Of a DNA stretch of 64,000 nucleotides, positions 28,680 to 40,503 are shown piece after piece. A program made the translations under genes and the position numbers. This stretch comes from DATFMH01 sp035267045 (GTDB lineage: Bacteria; Bacteroidota; Rhodothermia; Balneolales; DATFMH01). The stretch lies in NCBI GenBank assembly GCA_035267045.1, contig DATFMH010000238.1, positions 1 through 64,000 of the forward strand. The letters are read 5' to 3'. Every line of letters starts with the position of its first letter. Within the stretch, counting starts at the first letter, position 1. The notes under the pieces were generated by a model. It was not told where the DNA came from and did no database searches. It was given only the letters and a program-made list of their open reading frames with translations.

Positions 28680-29227
28680 ATAATTCAAATTCACAAAAAT
28701 TAACAGGTAAAAGTGTAAACGTGGACTCACCACGTAAATCAAGACACACGATATCAGTATTGGTTGATCACAATCTAAATGCATTATCGCGGATATTGGG
28801 AATGTTCAACGGCCGGGGCTTTGATATCGATAGTATCAGCTTTGGCAAGGGGCAACAACCCGGATTGGCACGCATTACAATTACAACTCGTGGTGATAAT
28901 AGCGTGGTGGAACAAATAACAAAGCAATTACACAATGTTATTGATGTGGTAAAAGTCAAGGATCTGACTTTTGAGCCTTTTGTCGAAAGGGAATTGGCTT
29001 TGATAAAAGTGACAGCTCCGGCATCACGACGATCTGAAATTATGCAGATCGTCAATGTCTTTCGGGCCAAGATAATAGATATCAGTCCTGATAAATTGAC
29101 TATTGAAGTAACCGGTAACAGTGACAAAATAACGGCAGCACTTGGGATGCTTCGTCAATTCGGATTGGTCGAGGTAGCCCGAACCGGTAGCGTGGCACTC
29201 ACAAGGGAATTTACAGGTGATACCTGA
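28676..29227 (+). CDS. ilvN: Acetolactate synthase small (regulatory) subunit
   Basis: A 183-residue regulatory subunit. The N-terminal ACT domain (HTISVLVDHNLNALSRILGMF, then RGFDIDSISFG) normally binds valine for feedback inhibition, and a C-terminal ACT-like domain follows (ERELALIKVTAPASRRSEIM). The start is a GTG that overlaps the ilvB stop as GTGA, indicating translational coupling. Its N-terminus is about 20 residues longer than the minimal IlvH. Confidence 0.94.
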   Translation: MNNSNSQKLTGKSVNVDSPRKSRHTISVLVDHNLNALSRILGMFNGRGFDIDSISFGKGQQPGLARITITTRGDNSVVEQITKQLHNVIDVVKVKDLTFEPFVERELALIKVTAPASRRSEIMQIVNVFRAKIIDISPDKLTIEVTGNSDKITAALGMLRQFGLVEVARTGSVALTREFTGDT

Positions 29228-29267
29228 GCCGATCTGTTGTTAAAAAGCTTTCAAAAAAAAATTCTAA

Positions 29268-30287
<1,020 letters not shown>

Positions 30288-30297
30288 GGATATAATT

Positions 30298-31917
30298 ATG
30301 CAAGCACCACACATTGATTTGTTCGATACTACTCTGCGGGACGGGACTCAAGGTGAAAAAGTTGCTTTCTCTGCTGAAGATAAACTGAGAATTGCCGAGA
30401 GGCTTGATGAGTTCGGAATTCAGTATATCGAAGGCGGTTGGCCGGGATCTAATCCCAAAGACATGCTTTTTTTCGAAAAAGCAAAAGGCCATACTTTCAA
30501 AAATGCTAAAATAGTTGCTTTTGGAAGTACACATCGTGCCGACCGGAAGCCGGAAGACGACCCCAATCTTCAGGCTCTTGTAGAAGCCCGGACACCTGCG
30601 AATTCCATATTCGGTAAAAGCTGGCTTTTACATGTTCGCGACGCTCTTAAAATAACACCGGAAGAGAATCTTAAAATCATTTATCAATCTGTAAAATATC
30701 TGAAAGAACATGACAGGGAAGTGATATATGATGCCGAACATTTCTTTGATGGTTATAAAGACAATTCCTCTTATGCCGTAGAAACCTTGTTGGCTGCTCA
30801 GGAAGGTGGTGCTGATGTTCTTGTATTATGTGACACCAATGGTGGTTCTTTACCGGACGAGATATCAAAAATTATCCGTTACGTTAAAAAAAATGTCGAT
30901 ACGCCATTAGGTATTCATGCTCATAATGATGGTGAACTGGCGGTAGCTAATTCGTTGGCTGCCGTTCAAGCCGGATGTGTACATGTTCAGGGGACCATAA
31001 ATGGTTACGGTGAGCGATGTGGGAATGCCAATCTGTGTTCTGTTACAGCTAACTTACAGCTGAAGTATGGTCGTGATGTTGTCTCTGATAAACAGCTTGA
31101 AAAGTTAAGCAACCTTTCTCGATATGTAAGCGAGCTGGCCAATTTAAGTCAGGACAATAAGCTGCCTTTCGTCGGTTCGAGTGCTTTTGCCCATAAGGGT
31201 GGGGTGCATGTGAGTGCTGTCATGAAAAATTCATCGACGTATGAGCATTTGGATCCGGCTATCGTTGGTAATCGCCGCCGTGTATTGGTATCCGACTTAT
31301 CGGGCAAAAGTAATGTGATGTATAAATCCAATGAGTTGGGGATCGATCTGGAAGATAAACAGGAAAAATTACCTGCTATAGTAAAAAAATTGAAGAAACT
31401 GGAAAATGAGGGCTATCAATTTGAAGCAGCCGAAGCCTCATTTGAATTATTGGTCAGACGCATGACCGAACCGGTTAAAGATTTCTTTGCACTCGAAGGA
31501 TTACGTGTGATCATTGAAAAAAACGGGACAGGTAATTGTCGTTCTGAAGCTACAATACGCCTGAATGTGAATGGGCAAATGGAACATTGTGCCTCCGAAG
31601 GTAGCGGACCTGTTAATGCTTTGGATTGTGCCTTGAGAAAAGCGCTGAATCAGTTTTATCCGGAGATAGATTTGATGAAGCTTGCCGACTATAAAGTAAG
31701 GGTATTGAATGGCACCGAAGGTACCGATGCAAAAGTAAGGGTATTGATCGAATCAAGTGATAGCAATGGTGAATCATGGGGAACAATCGGTGTTTCAGCA
31801 AATATCATTGATGCGAGCTGGCAGGCCCTGTCCGACAGTTTTAACTATTTCTTACAAAATCATTATAAGTCAAAAAAGAAGGAGCAAAAGTATGCTAAAT
31901 CGACTATGGGATCTTAA
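30298..31917 (+). CDS. cimA: Citramalate synthase
   Basis: A 539-residue enzyme of the LeuA/DRE-TIM family that condenses pyruvate with acetyl-CoA to citramalate, starting threonine-independent isoleucine synthesis. The motif [12 protein letters not shown] and especially [13 protein letters not shown] distinguish CimA from LeuA. Catalytic residues include the [12 protein letters not shown] histidines. The C-terminal LeuA_dimer regulatory domain is present (from about residue 395), suggesting feedback control by isoleucine. It starts 10 bp after ilvC. Its last 26 bases overlap a leucine-rich ORF in another frame that leads to leuA. Confidence 0.92.
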   Translation: MQAPHIDLFDTTLRDGTQGEKVAFSAEDKLRIAERLDEFGIQYIEGGWPGSNPKDMLFFEKAKGHTFKNAKIVAFGSTHRADRKPEDDPNLQALVEARTPANSIFGKSWLLHVRDALKITPEENLKIIYQSVKYLKEHDREVIYDAEHFFDGYKDNSSYAVETLLAAQEGGADVLVLCDTNGGSLPDEISKIIRYVKKNVDTPLGIHAHNDGELAVANSLAAVQAGCVHVQGTINGYGERCGNANLCSVTANLQLKYGRDVVSDKQLEKLSNLSRYVSELANLSQDNKLPFVGSSAFAHKGGVHVSAVMKNSSTYEHLDPAIVGNRRRVLVSDLSGKSNVMYKSNELGIDLEDKQEKLPAIVKKLKKLENEGYQFEAAEASFELLVRRMTEPVKDFFALEGLRVIIEKNGTGNCRSEATIRLNVNGQMEHCASEGSGPVNALDCALRKALNQFYPEIDLMKLADYKVRVLNGTEGTDAKVRVLIESSDSNGESWGTIGVSANIIDASWQALSDSFNYFLQNHYKSKKKEQKYAKSTMGS

Positions 31918-32011
31918 AGACCGACTATGCCACTATCGCAATCTATATAACCTGAATAATGTACTAAAAAGCATAATGGCTAAACATGTAAAAATTATCA
32001 CCGAAACATAA
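31892..32011 (+). CDS. Leucine-rich leader ORF preceding leuA
   Basis: A 39-residue frame beginning at ATG 31892, inside the 3' end of cimA in a different reading frame. It has a strong Shine-Dalgarno sequence, gaaggag (31878-31884), 7 nt ahead. Seven of its first 25 residues are Leu, and five of all seven Leu codons are CTA; in leuA itself I count 26 Leu codons and no CTA. The ORF ends 18 nt before the leuA start, and leuA has only a weak ribosome-binding sequence, so coupling or stalling-dependent control is plausible. I could not resolve a convincing competing RNA structure; an acctg (31950-31954) to caggt (32025-32029) pairing over the leuA start region is only 5 bp. This would be a LeuL-type sensor nested between two enzyme genes. 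Confidence 0.68.
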   Translation: MLNRLWDLKDRLCHYRNLYNLNNVLKSIMAKHVKIITET

Positions 32012-32029
32012 CAAGAAAATTTTGCAGGT

Positions 32030-33223
32030 ATGGAAAATCGAATCAGCATATTTGACACTACATTACGCGATGGTGAACAGTCGCCCGGTTACAGCATGAA
32101 CCAGGATGAAAAAATAAAAATGGCTCATCAGCTCGAAAAATTACAAGTTGATGTAATGGAAGCCGGCTTTCCGATTGCTTCTGAAGGTGATTTCCAGACA
32201 GTCAGGGAAATAGGGAAACAGATAAAAAACAGTACGGTCGCTGCTCTGGCACGTACAACTTCAGTCGATATAGAACGTGCTGCCAAATCACTTGAATATG
32301 CCAATAGGCCGCGTATACATACTTTTATTGCTACTTCCGATATCCATATGAAGTATAAATTGAAGAAAACGCGGGTAGAAGTAGTTGAATCGACTATTAA
32401 AGCTGTTGAACAGGCCCGGAAATATTGCGATGAAGTCGAGTTTTCAGCAGAAGATGCTTCCCGGAGTGATCCCGAATTCCTTTATGAAGTATTTACAGCG
32501 GCTATTGATGCCGGAGCCAGCATTATAAACGTACCGGATACCGTTGGTTATGCTCTTCCGTGGGAATATGGTGAACTCATCAAAAATATTCACCAAAACG
32601 TGCCGAATATTGATAAAGCTATCCTCAGTGTTCATTGTCATAATGATCTCGGTTTGGCTGTAGCTAATTCTTTTGCCGGAATAAGAAACGGTGCCCTGCA
32701 GATAGAATGCACGATTAATGGTATCGGTGAGCGAGCTGGTAATGCCTCTTTGGAAGAGATCGTGATGGCCATGAAAACCCGTCAGGCCGATATGACCGAG
32801 TACACAAATATTAAGACAGAAGAAATTTTCCCTGCCAGTAGTTTACTGGCTGAGATAACCGGTAAGGGAGTCCAGCCCAATAAAGCTATTGTTGGTGAAA
32901 ATGCTTTTGCCCATGAAGCCGGTATCCACCAGCATGGCGTTCTGAATAACCCGATGACTTACGAGATCATGACACCTGATTCTGTTGGTATTTCGGGTAA
33001 CAGAATCGTTTTGGGTAAACATTCCGGCAGATTTGCGTTACGGAAAAAAGTGGAAGCATTGGGATTCGACCTGGATCATGATGAACTTGATGTCGTCTAT
33101 CAACAATTTACCAATCTTGCAGATCAACAAAAGATCGTCCCCGATGATGACATCCTGAATCTGTTGAATGGCAATGGTTATAACCGCTCGCAACAACACG
33201 GAATACAGGCTAAATCAGCATAA
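32030..33223 (+). CDS. leuA: 2-Isopropylmalate synthase, short form
   Basis: A 397-residue enzyme committing carbon to leucine by joining 2-ketoisovalerate and acetyl-CoA. The catalytic barrel starts with [30 protein letters not shown] provides metal-binding histidines, and NGIGERAGNASLEE and HEAGIHQHGVL follow. The protein ends about 110-130 residues earlier than LeuA proteins with a C-terminal leucine-binding domain, so allosteric inhibition by leucine is not expected. Homocitrate-synthase-like activity is a formal alternative, but leuCDB downstream settles the pathway. Confidence 0.92.
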   Translation: MENRISIFDTTLRDGEQSPGYSMNQDEKIKMAHQLEKLQVDVMEAGFPIASEGDFQTVREIGKQIKNSTVAALARTTSVDIERAAKSLEYANRPRIHTFIATSDIHMKYKLKKTRVEVVESTIKAVEQARKYCDEVEFSAEDASRSDPEFLYEVFTAAIDAGASIINVPDTVGYALPWEYGELIKNIHQNVPNIDKAILSVHCHNDLGLAVANSFAGIRNGALQIECTINGIGERAGNASLEEIVMAMKTRQADMTEYTNIKTEEIFPASSLLAEITGKGVQPNKAIVGENAFAHEAGIHQHGVLNNPMTYEIMTPDSVGISGNRIVLGKHSGRFALRKKVEALGFDLDHDELDVVYQQFTNLADQQKIVPDDDILNLLNGNGYNRSQQHGIQAKSA

Positions 33224-33264
33224 TTTTTATAATTAATCACATTTATTAAAGGAGTTTTTTTACA

Positions 33265-34566
33265 ATGAGTATGACTCTCACAGAAAAGATATTGGCTAAA
33301 CACAGCGGCCGTTCGATGGTAGATCCGGGTGAAACTGTCTGGATTGATGTCGATGTTCTTATGACACACGATGTCTGCGGGCCTCCAACAATATCTATCT
33401 TTCATAAAGAGTTTGGGGAAGAGGCCCGTGTTTGGGATAAAGACAAACTCGTAATCATTCCCGATCATTATATTTTTACCAATGATAAATATGCCAACAG
33501 GAATGTGGATATTTTAAGGGCTTTTGCCGCTGAACAGACCCTTCCGAATTATTATGATGTTGGTACCGACCGCTATAAAGGAGTATGCCACGTAGCACTC
33601 CCCGAAGAAGGATATACGCGTCCCGGTGAAGTACTGTTTGGTACGGATTCTCACACCTGTACGGCCGGCGCATTTGGCCAGTTTGCCACAGGTATTGGTA
33701 ATACTGATGCTGCTTTTATCATGGGTACAGGTAAATTGTGGGTGAAAGTACCGGAAACCATGCGCTTTGAATTTGAAGGCGATCATTTGCCACCGTATAT
33801 CATGGCAAAGGATATTATTCTCAAAGTGATCGGAGATATCGGGGTAGACGGTGCCACATACCGCACTATGGAATTTGCAGGTCCAGGTATCAAAGCATTG
33901 GATATAGAATCCCGCATGACACTTACTAATATGGTAATAGAAGCCGGTGGGAAAAATGGTGTAGTAGAGCCAGATGCTAAAACAGAAGAATATGTAAATC
34001 AAAGAACTGAGGTTAGCTATGAGTTAGTCCATAGTGATCCCGATGCCAGTTATCATAGTGTATATAACTATAATCTGGAAGAAATGGTCCCTATGGTTGC
34101 CAAACCTCACAGTCCGGATAACAAAGCCACCGCTGCTGAGCTGGAAGGTACCCCGCTTACACGTGCCTACATTGGTTCATGCACCGGTGGTAAGTTATCC
34201 GATTTTAAGGCGGCTGCTGAAATAATACAGGGCCATGATTTAGCAATCGATACATTTATCGTTCCTGCGACTACAGAAGTTGCTAAAGGTTTGTCGACGG
34301 AAAAAATAAACGGACAAACATTAAAAGAGATATTCGAAGGAGCCGGTTGTAAGATTGGAAGAGCTTCTTGCGCCGCATGTCTGGGTGGCCCGGAAGATAC
34401 TTTTGGACGATTGAATGGTAAGGAAGTTTGTATCTCTACCACCAATCGTAATTTTCCCGGCCGGATGGGATCGAAAGATTCGGAAGTATATCTGGCATCT
34501 CCATATACCGTGGCTGCATCCGCAGTGACAGGAAAAATTACAGATCCACGTCAATTTATCAATTAA
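33265..34566 (+). CDS. leuC: 3-Isopropylmalate dehydratase large subunit
   Basis: A 433-residue aconitase-superfamily subunit that, with LeuD, isomerises 2- to 3-isopropylmalate. The [4Fe-4S] ligands are in YIGSCTGGKLSDF and SCAACLGGPEDT, and the substrate block is GTDSHTCTAGAFGQFATGIGNTD. The length fits the shorter LeuC class (about 420-430 residues) rather than the 466-residue enterobacterial class. An aaaggagt ribosome-binding site precedes the ATG. It is 16 bp before leuD. Confidence 0.95.
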   Translation: MSMTLTEKILAKHSGRSMVDPGETVWIDVDVLMTHDVCGPPTISIFHKEFGEEARVWDKDKLVIIPDHYIFTNDKYANRNVDILRAFAAEQTLPNYYDVGTDRYKGVCHVALPEEGYTRPGEVLFGTDSHTCTAGAFGQFATGIGNTDAAFIMGTGKLWVKVPETMRFEFEGDHLPPYIMAKDIILKVIGDIGVDGATYRTMEFAGPGIKALDIESRMTLTNMVIEAGGKNGVVEPDAKTEEYVNQRTEVSYELVHSDPDASYHSVYNYNLEEMVPMVAKPHSPDNKATAAELEGTPLTRAYIGSCTGGKLSDFKAAAEIIQGHDLAIDTFIVPATTEVAKGLSTEKINGQTLKEIFEGAGCKIGRASCAACLGGPEDTFGRLNGKEVCISTTNRNFPGRMGSKDSEVYLASPYTVAASAVTGKITDPRQFIN

Positions 34567-34581
34567 AAAATAGTAAATAGC

Positions 34582-35166
34582 ATGTCACAAGATATACTTA
34601 AAGGTAAAGCTTTTGTTTTAGGGAAGAATATCGATACCGATCAGATTATTCCGGCACAACATTTGGTTTATAGTTTAAATGATCCGGAAGAGCGTAAATT
34701 TTATGGGCGTTATGCATTATCAGGGACTCCTTCGGAAGAATCAGGATTGCCTCAGGGGAATATCCCTTTGGTAGAAGATGACGCTTTTGAAAGTGAATTC
34801 AAGATCATTGTCGGCGGACCTAATTTTGGTTGCGGTTCCTCAAGAGAGCATGCACCTGCTGCTCTTCAAATAGCCGGTATTCAAGCGATCGTTTCACCAA
34901 GTTATGCGCGTATTTTCTACCGAAACTCAGTAGACGGTGGATTTGTAATTCCTTATGAAAGTCTTGAGGATCTGAGTAAGGAAGTTCATACCAATGATGA
35001 ACTGGAAATCCATAAAAATGAAAATGTGCTTAAAAATATTACTCAGAACAAAACTTATAAATTAAAAGCTTTGGGAAGTGTAGAGGATATTGTTCAAGCC
35101 GGCGGAATTTTTGAATATGCCCGCAAAATGGGAATGGTCCCCAAAAATGAAAAGGTAGCAAGCTGA
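34582..35166 (+). CDS. leuD: 3-Isopropylmalate dehydratase small subunit
   Basis: A 194-residue swivel-domain partner of LeuC. The signature [21 protein letters not shown] is present as [14 protein letters not shown] plus following residues, and the N-terminal [15 protein letters not shown] is the substrate-side loop. Two bases separate its stop from leuB, so the two are likely coupled. Confidence 0.95.
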   Translation: MSQDILKGKAFVLGKNIDTDQIIPAQHLVYSLNDPEERKFYGRYALSGTPSEESGLPQGNIPLVEDDAFESEFKIIVGGPNFGCGSSREHAPAALQIAGIQAIVSPSYARIFYRNSVDGGFVIPYESLEDLSKEVHTNDELEIHKNENVLKNITQNKTYKLKALGSVEDIVQAGGIFEYARKMGMVPKNEKVAS

Positions 35167-35168
35167 AG

Positions 35169-36281
35169 ATGAGTGAAAAGATTGTAAAGCAAATTACTGT
35201 ACTACCTGGCGACGGCATCGGTCCGGAAGTTACGGATCAGGCTTTAAGAGTACTTCACACTGCCGGAGAACTATTTAATGTGACGTTCGAATGCCAGGAG
35301 TTCCCATTTGGTGGAGCAGCCATCGACGCCTGGGGGGAGCCCATAAGTGAAGAATTGATAGAATCAGCGAAGAAATCCGATGCCGTTTTATTAGGCGCTG
35401 TCGGAGGATCCAAATGGGATAATCAACCCAAGGATAAACGACCGGAAGCTGGTTTATTGGGTATTCGCAATGTCCTTGGATTATATACCAATCTTCGACC
35501 CGTTAAAGTCTACGAACCTCTTTGTGATTCATCCACATTAAAGAAAGAAGTTATTGAAAAGGTTGATCTGTTGGTAGTCAGGGAATTGACCGGTGGCATT
35601 TACTTTGGCAAGCCTCGTTTTATCAAAACGGAGGGTGAGGAAGAACACGCCGTGGATACGATGGATTACCGGACTTCGGAGATTGAACGTATTGCTGTGG
35701 CTGCTTTTGAGGCTGCGGGTAAAAGAAATGGTAACGTTTGCTCCGTAGATAAATCCAATGTGCTGGATACCTCAAGATTGTGGCGAAAAACGGTGATCAA
35801 TGTGGCGAAAAACTACCCGGATATAGAATTGAGTCATATGCTCGTGGATAATTGTGCTATGCAGCTGGTGAGAAATCCCGGTCAGTTTGATGTCATCGTT
35901 ACCGGAAATATGTTTGGTGATATCCTGAGTGATGAAGCATCCATGTTGACCGGATCAATAGGTATGTTACCATCCGCAAGTATCGGTAATGGTCCGGGCT
36001 TATACGAACCTGTACATGGCTCGGCACCGGATATAGCCGGCTCGGGTAAAGCCAACCCGATAGCAGCCATAGCTTCGGTTGCCCTGTTATTCCGCTATTC
36101 GCTCAATATGAATCCCGCAGCGAAAATCATTGAAGAAGCAATCGAAGAATTTTTGAATAAGGGCTTCCGAACAGCTGGTATAGCCGGGATGGATGAAGAA
36201 GCTTTGAATACCGTTGAAGTCGGGGATACCATTACCGGATTAATTAAAGAGAATGCTAACAAATTACAGGAGCAAGACTGA
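35169..36281 (+). CDS. leuB: 3-Isopropylmalate dehydrogenase
   Basis: A 370-residue NAD-dependent beta-decarboxylating dehydrogenase. Key blocks are [31 protein letters not shown], the substrate arginines in [15 protein letters not shown], and the metal-binding aspartates in [35 protein letters not shown] forms the NAD-binding loop. It lies 2 bp from leuD and 1 bp from ilvE. Confidence 0.96.
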   Translation: MSEKIVKQITVLPGDGIGPEVTDQALRVLHTAGELFNVTFECQEFPFGGAAIDAWGEPISEELIESAKKSDAVLLGAVGGSKWDNQPKDKRPEAGLLGIRNVLGLYTNLRPVKVYEPLCDSSTLKKEVIEKVDLLVVRELTGGIYFGKPRFIKTEGEEEHAVDTMDYRTSEIERIAVAAFEAAGKRNGNVCSVDKSNVLDTSRLWRKTVINVAKNYPDIELSHMLVDNCAMQLVRNPGQFDVIVTGNMFGDILSDEASMLTGSIGMLPSASIGNGPGLYEPVHGSAPDIAGSGKANPIAAIASVALLFRYSLNMNPAAKIIEEAIEEFLNKGFRTAGIAGMDEEALNTVEVGDTITGLIKENANKLQEQD

Positions 36282-36282
36282 G

Positions 36283-37377
36283 ATGCCTGCGAACGTAACT
36301 TCAGATATTCAAACGGATGTAATTAATGTGAATCCTGTTGAACACAGTCGGTTGCCGGGTGTTGATCTTAACAACCCCGGTTTCGGACGATTATTCGCGG
36401 ACCACATGTTCAGCATGGAATACAAAGATGGGCAATGGCAAAATCCGGCGATTGTTCCATTTGACAAGTTAGAGTTCATGCCATCACTAACAGCACTTCA
36501 TTACGGTCAGTCGATTTTTGAAGGGATGAAAGCATTCCGAACAGATGACGGGACGATAAATATTTTCAGACCGGAGAAACATCATGAGCGGTTAAATAAA
36601 TCCTGCCGGCGTTTGTGTATTCCCGAAATCGACCAGGATCTTTTCATGGAGGCTTTGCAAACCCTCGTAAAACTGGATCGGGACTGGGTTCCGGAGAAAA
36701 AGGGGAATGCCCTTTATATTCGTCCGCTTGTTTTCGGAACGGATACCCATATTTCGGTTTCCGAAGCTGAAACGTACCGTTTCTTGATCATGACTTCCCC
36801 GGTAGGTGCCTATTATAAGGAAGGAATCAACCCGGTGAGATTGATGACATCGAGTCATTATGTTCGCTCGGCACAGGGCGGGGCAGGTAATGTTAAAACG
36901 GCCGGTAACTATGCCGCCAGTTTGTTGCCTGCAAAAAAAGCAAAAGAGAAAGGATTCACTCAGGTTTTATGGCTTGATGCAAAAGAACATAAATATATTG
37001 AGGAAGTCGGTACGATGAACATCTTTTTTAAAATAGATGACCGGCTGATAACACCTCCTCTGGAAGGAACTATTTTAGGTGGTATAACGAGAGATTCTGT
37101 TATACAGTTAGCCCTTGAATGGGATGTAGATGTGGATGAGAGACATATTACTATCGATGAATTGTTCGAAGCCTCTGGAAAGGGATCGTTACAGGAGGCG
37201 TTTGGTACCGGTACTGCAGCAGTTATATCCCCTGTGGGACGTATTAATCATAATGGCAGTGAGATAATACTTGATGAAAATCAAATCGGTCCGTTTGCAC
37301 AACGTCTATACAATGAATTAACCGGTATTCAATACGGTGAGGTTGAAGACCGTCATAATTGGATTTATTCAGTTTAG
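36283..37377 (+). CDS. ilvE: Branched-chain amino acid aminotransferase
   Basis: A 364-residue fold-type IV PLP enzyme that performs the last transamination for Leu, Ile and Val. LHYGQSIFEGMKAFR, the phosphate/carboxylate region, the PLP lysine in NVKTAGNYAASLLPAKKAK and EVGTMNIFF are typical of class II BCATs. The frame is open upstream into leuB, but the ATG at 36283 has an aggag ribosome-binding site (36268-36272) inside the leuB end and matches the family N-terminus. It closes the operon before a strong terminator. Confidence 0.95.
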   Translation: MPANVTSDIQTDVINVNPVEHSRLPGVDLNNPGFGRLFADHMFSMEYKDGQWQNPAIVPFDKLEFMPSLTALHYGQSIFEGMKAFRTDDGTINIFRPEKHHERLNKSCRRLCIPEIDQDLFMEALQTLVKLDRDWVPEKKGNALYIRPLVFGTDTHISVSEAETYRFLIMTSPVGAYYKEGINPVRLMTSSHYVRSAQGGAGNVKTAGNYAASLLPAKKAKEKGFTQVLWLDAKEHKYIEEVGTMNIFFKIDDRLITPPLEGTILGGITRDSVIQLALEWDVDVDERHITIDELFEASGKGSLQEAFGTGTAAVISPVGRINHNGSEIILDENQIGPFAQRLYNELTGIQYGEVEDRHNWIYSV

Positions 37378-37463
37378 TAAGTATGGAGATTTTTTAATGA
37401 ATGATTTCCATCTATCCTCACACATATAGAGTGACTCATCACTAAGGTCAGTCAACTCTATCT

Positions 37464-37501
37464 TAGGGAACAGACATGAAAAATCTGTTCCCTATTTTTT
37501 T
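37464..37501 (+). terminator. Rho-independent terminator of the ilv-leu operon
   Basis: Perfect 11-bp stem (tagggaacaga at 37464-37474, tctgttcccta at 37484-37494), 9-nt loop, then seven T residues. Confidence 0.92.
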
Positions 37502-38256
37502 AGGATACGGCTGGGAAATAGAACGCGGATGAACGCAGATTGAGCGGATAAAAGAAGGAAAATGGAAACCGGAGACCGGAATACGGAAAAACAGACCCGG
37601 GAAAAAATCCAAATGCCAGATAATTAAACATCAACAAAAACGGTCTGGCTGTCATCACGAGGCCGAATGGCCGCGGTGATCCCCTTCTGTAGCATTGCCA
37701 TACGTGTTATCAATGGCAGGTGAAAAAAGCCAAATTAGCGCACTTGCCCTTGATTACGGACCCCACTTTCATCTCCCCCAGGGAAGGAACTTCAAAATGA
37801 ACCCTTTGGGTTCTGCCTTTTTATCTCGTGATGGGGCTCTGCCCCTTCACGCAGAGAATGAGGCTCTGCCTCAAACTTGAAACCACAGGTCAGAACCCTG
37901 TGATGAGATATAAATTTGAATAGCTTCGGGTGTAACCCGGAGAATAGATCAGTGATCAGTAAGCAGTTACAGTAAACAATGTGTTGGTTGCCAATATTCA
38001 TTGCCCCGTACCTTCAGGCCGGGGATTAATCGAATTGACAAAATTTTAAAAAGGACTAAAGCCCTGACAATAAATGCTGTATTTTCTAACCACTGGCCTA
38101 AAGGCCAGGGCAATTATTTGTTATTAAATAAAATTTGGTAAGATGATTGGTTACAGATTGTTCGGCTGTTCGTTCCAGAGTACGGAAACAATAGTTTTAA
38201 TTTCTGCCTTCTGCCTTTTGCCTTTTGCAAATTACTCATTGCTAATTGTAAAAGTC
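37502..38256. repeat. Cluster of dispersed repeats and small palindromes
   Basis: No gene is visible in about 750 bp. Elements in order: repeat A (37518-37549); a 'gtcatcacgaggccgaat' element (about 37652-37685); the 'ccttgattacggacccc' unit similar to 3862-3910; palindromes ggggctctgcccc (37833-37845) and gaggctctgcctc (37860-37872); a stem of cccc and gggg arms at 38004-38024; ctggcctaaaggccag (38093-38108); and a third copy of repeat B (38229-38249). These look like remnants of several short mobile or REP-like families. Confidence 0.6.
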
Positions 38257-39309
38257 TTATACAATCTTCTTCTTGTAATGAACTTCGGGAAGGTTCCTCA
38301 GTTTCTCCGCACTAAGTTCGGCGGTAATATCCCGTTGCGGGTTGGCAAGCATCTCATATCCGACCATAAATTTTTTAACCGAAGCTGAACGTAGTAACGG
38401 GGGATAGAAATGCATATGAAAATGCCATTCCGGGTGATGGCTACCATCCGTTGGAGCCGGGTGAAAACCGGCTGAATAAGGAAATGATATATTGAAAATA
38501 TTGTCGTAACGAATGGTTAATCTGCGAATGATATCAGCCAGGGAGGTTTTCTCGGAATCCGTGAGTTCGGTGAAATCGCCCAAATGCCGTTTGCTCATGA
38601 GTAATGTTTCATAAGGCCAAACGGCCCAGAAGGGAACTAGAACAACGAAATCGTCATTTTCGATGACAATACGTTCCTGTAATTCATTTTCCTTTTTTAA
38701 GTAATCACATAACAGGCAACTTTGATGCTTATTCACATATTCAGTGAATTGATATTGCTCCTTTGAAGGTTCATCAGGAATCGTGTGCTGGGCCCAAATT
38801 TGTCCGTGTGGATGCGGGTTACTGCATCCCATGATGGTCCCTTTATTTTCGAAGATTTGAACATAATTTATGTTATCGTGACTCCCAAGTACTTTATATT
38901 CCTCCGTCCAAAGGTCTACAACGTTCCGGATAGTCTCCGTCGACATTTCAGGCAGCGTAAGATCGTGACGTGGGGAGAAGCAAATAACCCGGCAAATCCC
39001 CTGTTCTCCTTCGGCAATAATCAGATCATCATTATTTATATCAGCTTCCGGAGTATTCATTTTTAGGGCACTGAAATCGTTGGTAAACACAAAAGTTTCA
39101 GGATAATCAGGATTTATATCACCATCGGCACGCTTATTACCAGGACAAAGGTAACATCCCGGATCATATTTCGGTTTCTTTTCATCAGGAGTAGACTCTT
39201 CATGTCCCTGCCAGGGACGTTTGGCACGGTGTGGTGAAACCTGAATCCATTCTCCGGTTAATAAGTTATATCTTCTGTGTGGATGATCTTCAAAGTTAAA
39301 ATCACTCAT
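38257..39309 (-). CDS. galT: Galactose-1-phosphate uridylyltransferase
   Basis: A 350-residue Leloir enzyme exchanging UMP between UDP-glucose and galactose-1-phosphate. The catalytic HPH motif is in [13 protein letters not shown], and the C-terminal metal or structural histidines are in [19 protein letters not shown] and CLLCDY supply candidate zinc cysteines. The start overlaps the galK stop as ATGA, indicating coupling. galT is the last gene of the galactose operon; galE is not in the window. Confidence 0.95.
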   Translation of the reverse strand: MSDFNFEDHPHRRYNLLTGEWIQVSPHRAKRPWQGHEESTPDEKKPKYDPGCYLCPGNKRADGDINPDYPETFVFTNDFSALKMNTPEADINNDDLIIAEGEQGICRVICFSPRHDLTLPEMSTETIRNVVDLWTEEYKVLGSHDNINYVQIFENKGTIMGCSNPHPHGQIWAQHTIPDEPSKEQYQFTEYVNKHQSCLLCDYLKKENELQERIVIENDDFVVLVPFWAVWPYETLLMSKRHLGDFTELTDSEKTSLADIIRRLTIRYDNIFNISFPYSAGFHPAPTDGSHHPEWHFHMHFYPPLLRSASVKKFMVGYEMLANPQRDITAELSAEKLRNLPEVHYKKKIV

Positions 39310-40496
39310 TTTGATATCTCGCTTTGATATACAGTTGAGACGCCGTTTTCTATCTTTGTACGATAGATCTTTATGTTATTGCCGGTCTGTTCAGTGTATG
39401 ATTTTTGTATCTTCTGTGCAAAATCTTCCACTTTATCTTTTTGGACTATATTAATTGTGCAACCACCAAAACCACCACCCATCATACGGGAACCGTAAAC
39501 GCCTTCTATTTCTTTGGCAATATCAACAAGGATATCAAGTTCATTGCAGCTTACTTCATACTTATTTTTCAAACCGTCATGTGAGTCAAACATGCGTTGT
39601 CCAAACGAAATAAAATCCCCATTTATCAAATCCTGACAGGCATCATTAACCCTCTGGTTTTCTTCAACGACATATTCGCAACGTTTCAAAATTACGGGAT
39701 TGAATTCCGTTTTATGTGATTCAATCATTTCAAGATCTACATCGCGAAGACTGTTAACATCGGGGTAGTGACTATGCAATATTTTAACACCTTCTTCACA
39801 TTGTTGACGCCGGACATTGTATTCAGATGTGGCAAGATCGTGCTTTACATTACTATCACATAGAACTATCCGGAAATCATGATTGTCAAAGGGAAAATAT
39901 TCGTAATCAAGAGAGCGGCAATCGAGCTTCAGGGCATGATTTTCTTTACCAAAAATATTTATGAATTGGTCCATAATACCACATTGCACACCAACAAAAT
40001 CATTTTCTGCTTTTTGAGCCAGTTTGACTTTTGTGAGATTATCGATATTAAGGTTGAATACTTCCGATAAACCATAAATCAAACCACCCTCAATAGCCGC
40101 CGAAGAAGACATACCTGCCCCGATGGGGATATTACCACCAAAAACGCAATCAAACCCCTGTAAGCCAATGTCGTTTTTTAATAATTGATCGACCACTCCC
40201 ATAATGTAATTGGGCCATCCCTGCTCACTTTTAGCTATGGTGTTGGCGTTAACAATAAATTCAAAGTATTCATCGAGATTAGCAGCATAAAGTCGACAGG
40301 TATCGGTATTATTTGGAGCTAATCCGAGTAATATATATTTATCTATCGCAGCCGGTAAAACAAATCCATTATTATAATCAGTGTGTTCCCCAATAAGATT
40401 AACTCTACCCGGAGATTTTATGAATAACGGGTCAGTTTTAAACTCTTTTAAAAAATAATCTTGAATACGTAAATATAAAGGGTCTTGCTGTCTCAT
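39306..40496 (-). CDS. galK: Galactokinase
   Basis: A 396-residue GHMP kinase that phosphorylates galactose at C1. [19 protein letters not shown] is the galactokinase signature, [20 protein letters not shown] the ATP loop, and [13 protein letters not shown] motif 3. It is 7 bp after a small membrane protein gene and overlaps galT by 4 bp. Confidence 0.96.
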   Translation of the reverse strand: MRQQDPLYLRIQDYFLKEFKTDPLFIKSPGRVNLIGEHTDYNNGFVLPAAIDKYILLGLAPNNTDTCRLYAANLDEYFEFIVNANTIAKSEQGWPNYIMGVVDQLLKNDIGLQGFDCVFGGNIPIGAGMSSSAAIEGGLIYGLSEVFNLNIDNLTKVKLAQKAENDFVGVQCGIMDQFINIFGKENHALKLDCRSLDYEYFPFDNHDFRIVLCDSNVKHDLATSEYNVRRQQCEEGVKILHSHYPDVNSLRDVDLEMIESHKTEFNPVILKRCEYVVEENQRVNDACQDLINGDFISFGQRMFDSHDGLKNKYEVSCNELDILVDIAKEIEGVYGSRMMGGGFGGCTINIVQKDKVEDFAQKIQKSYTEQTGNNIKIYRTKIENGVSTVYQSEISK

Positions 40497-40503
40497 TATT
40501 ACT

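Noticed and set aside
31948..32029. Pairing of acctg with caggt as an anti-ribosome-binding-site helix for leuA
   Set aside because: Only 5 bp long and not supported by flanking complementarity, so it was not called as a structure.
37695..37880. 61-codon plus-strand frame in the repeat cluster
   Set aside because: It reads through several palindromes and repeat fragments and has no family resemblance; the frame is a by-product of the repeats.
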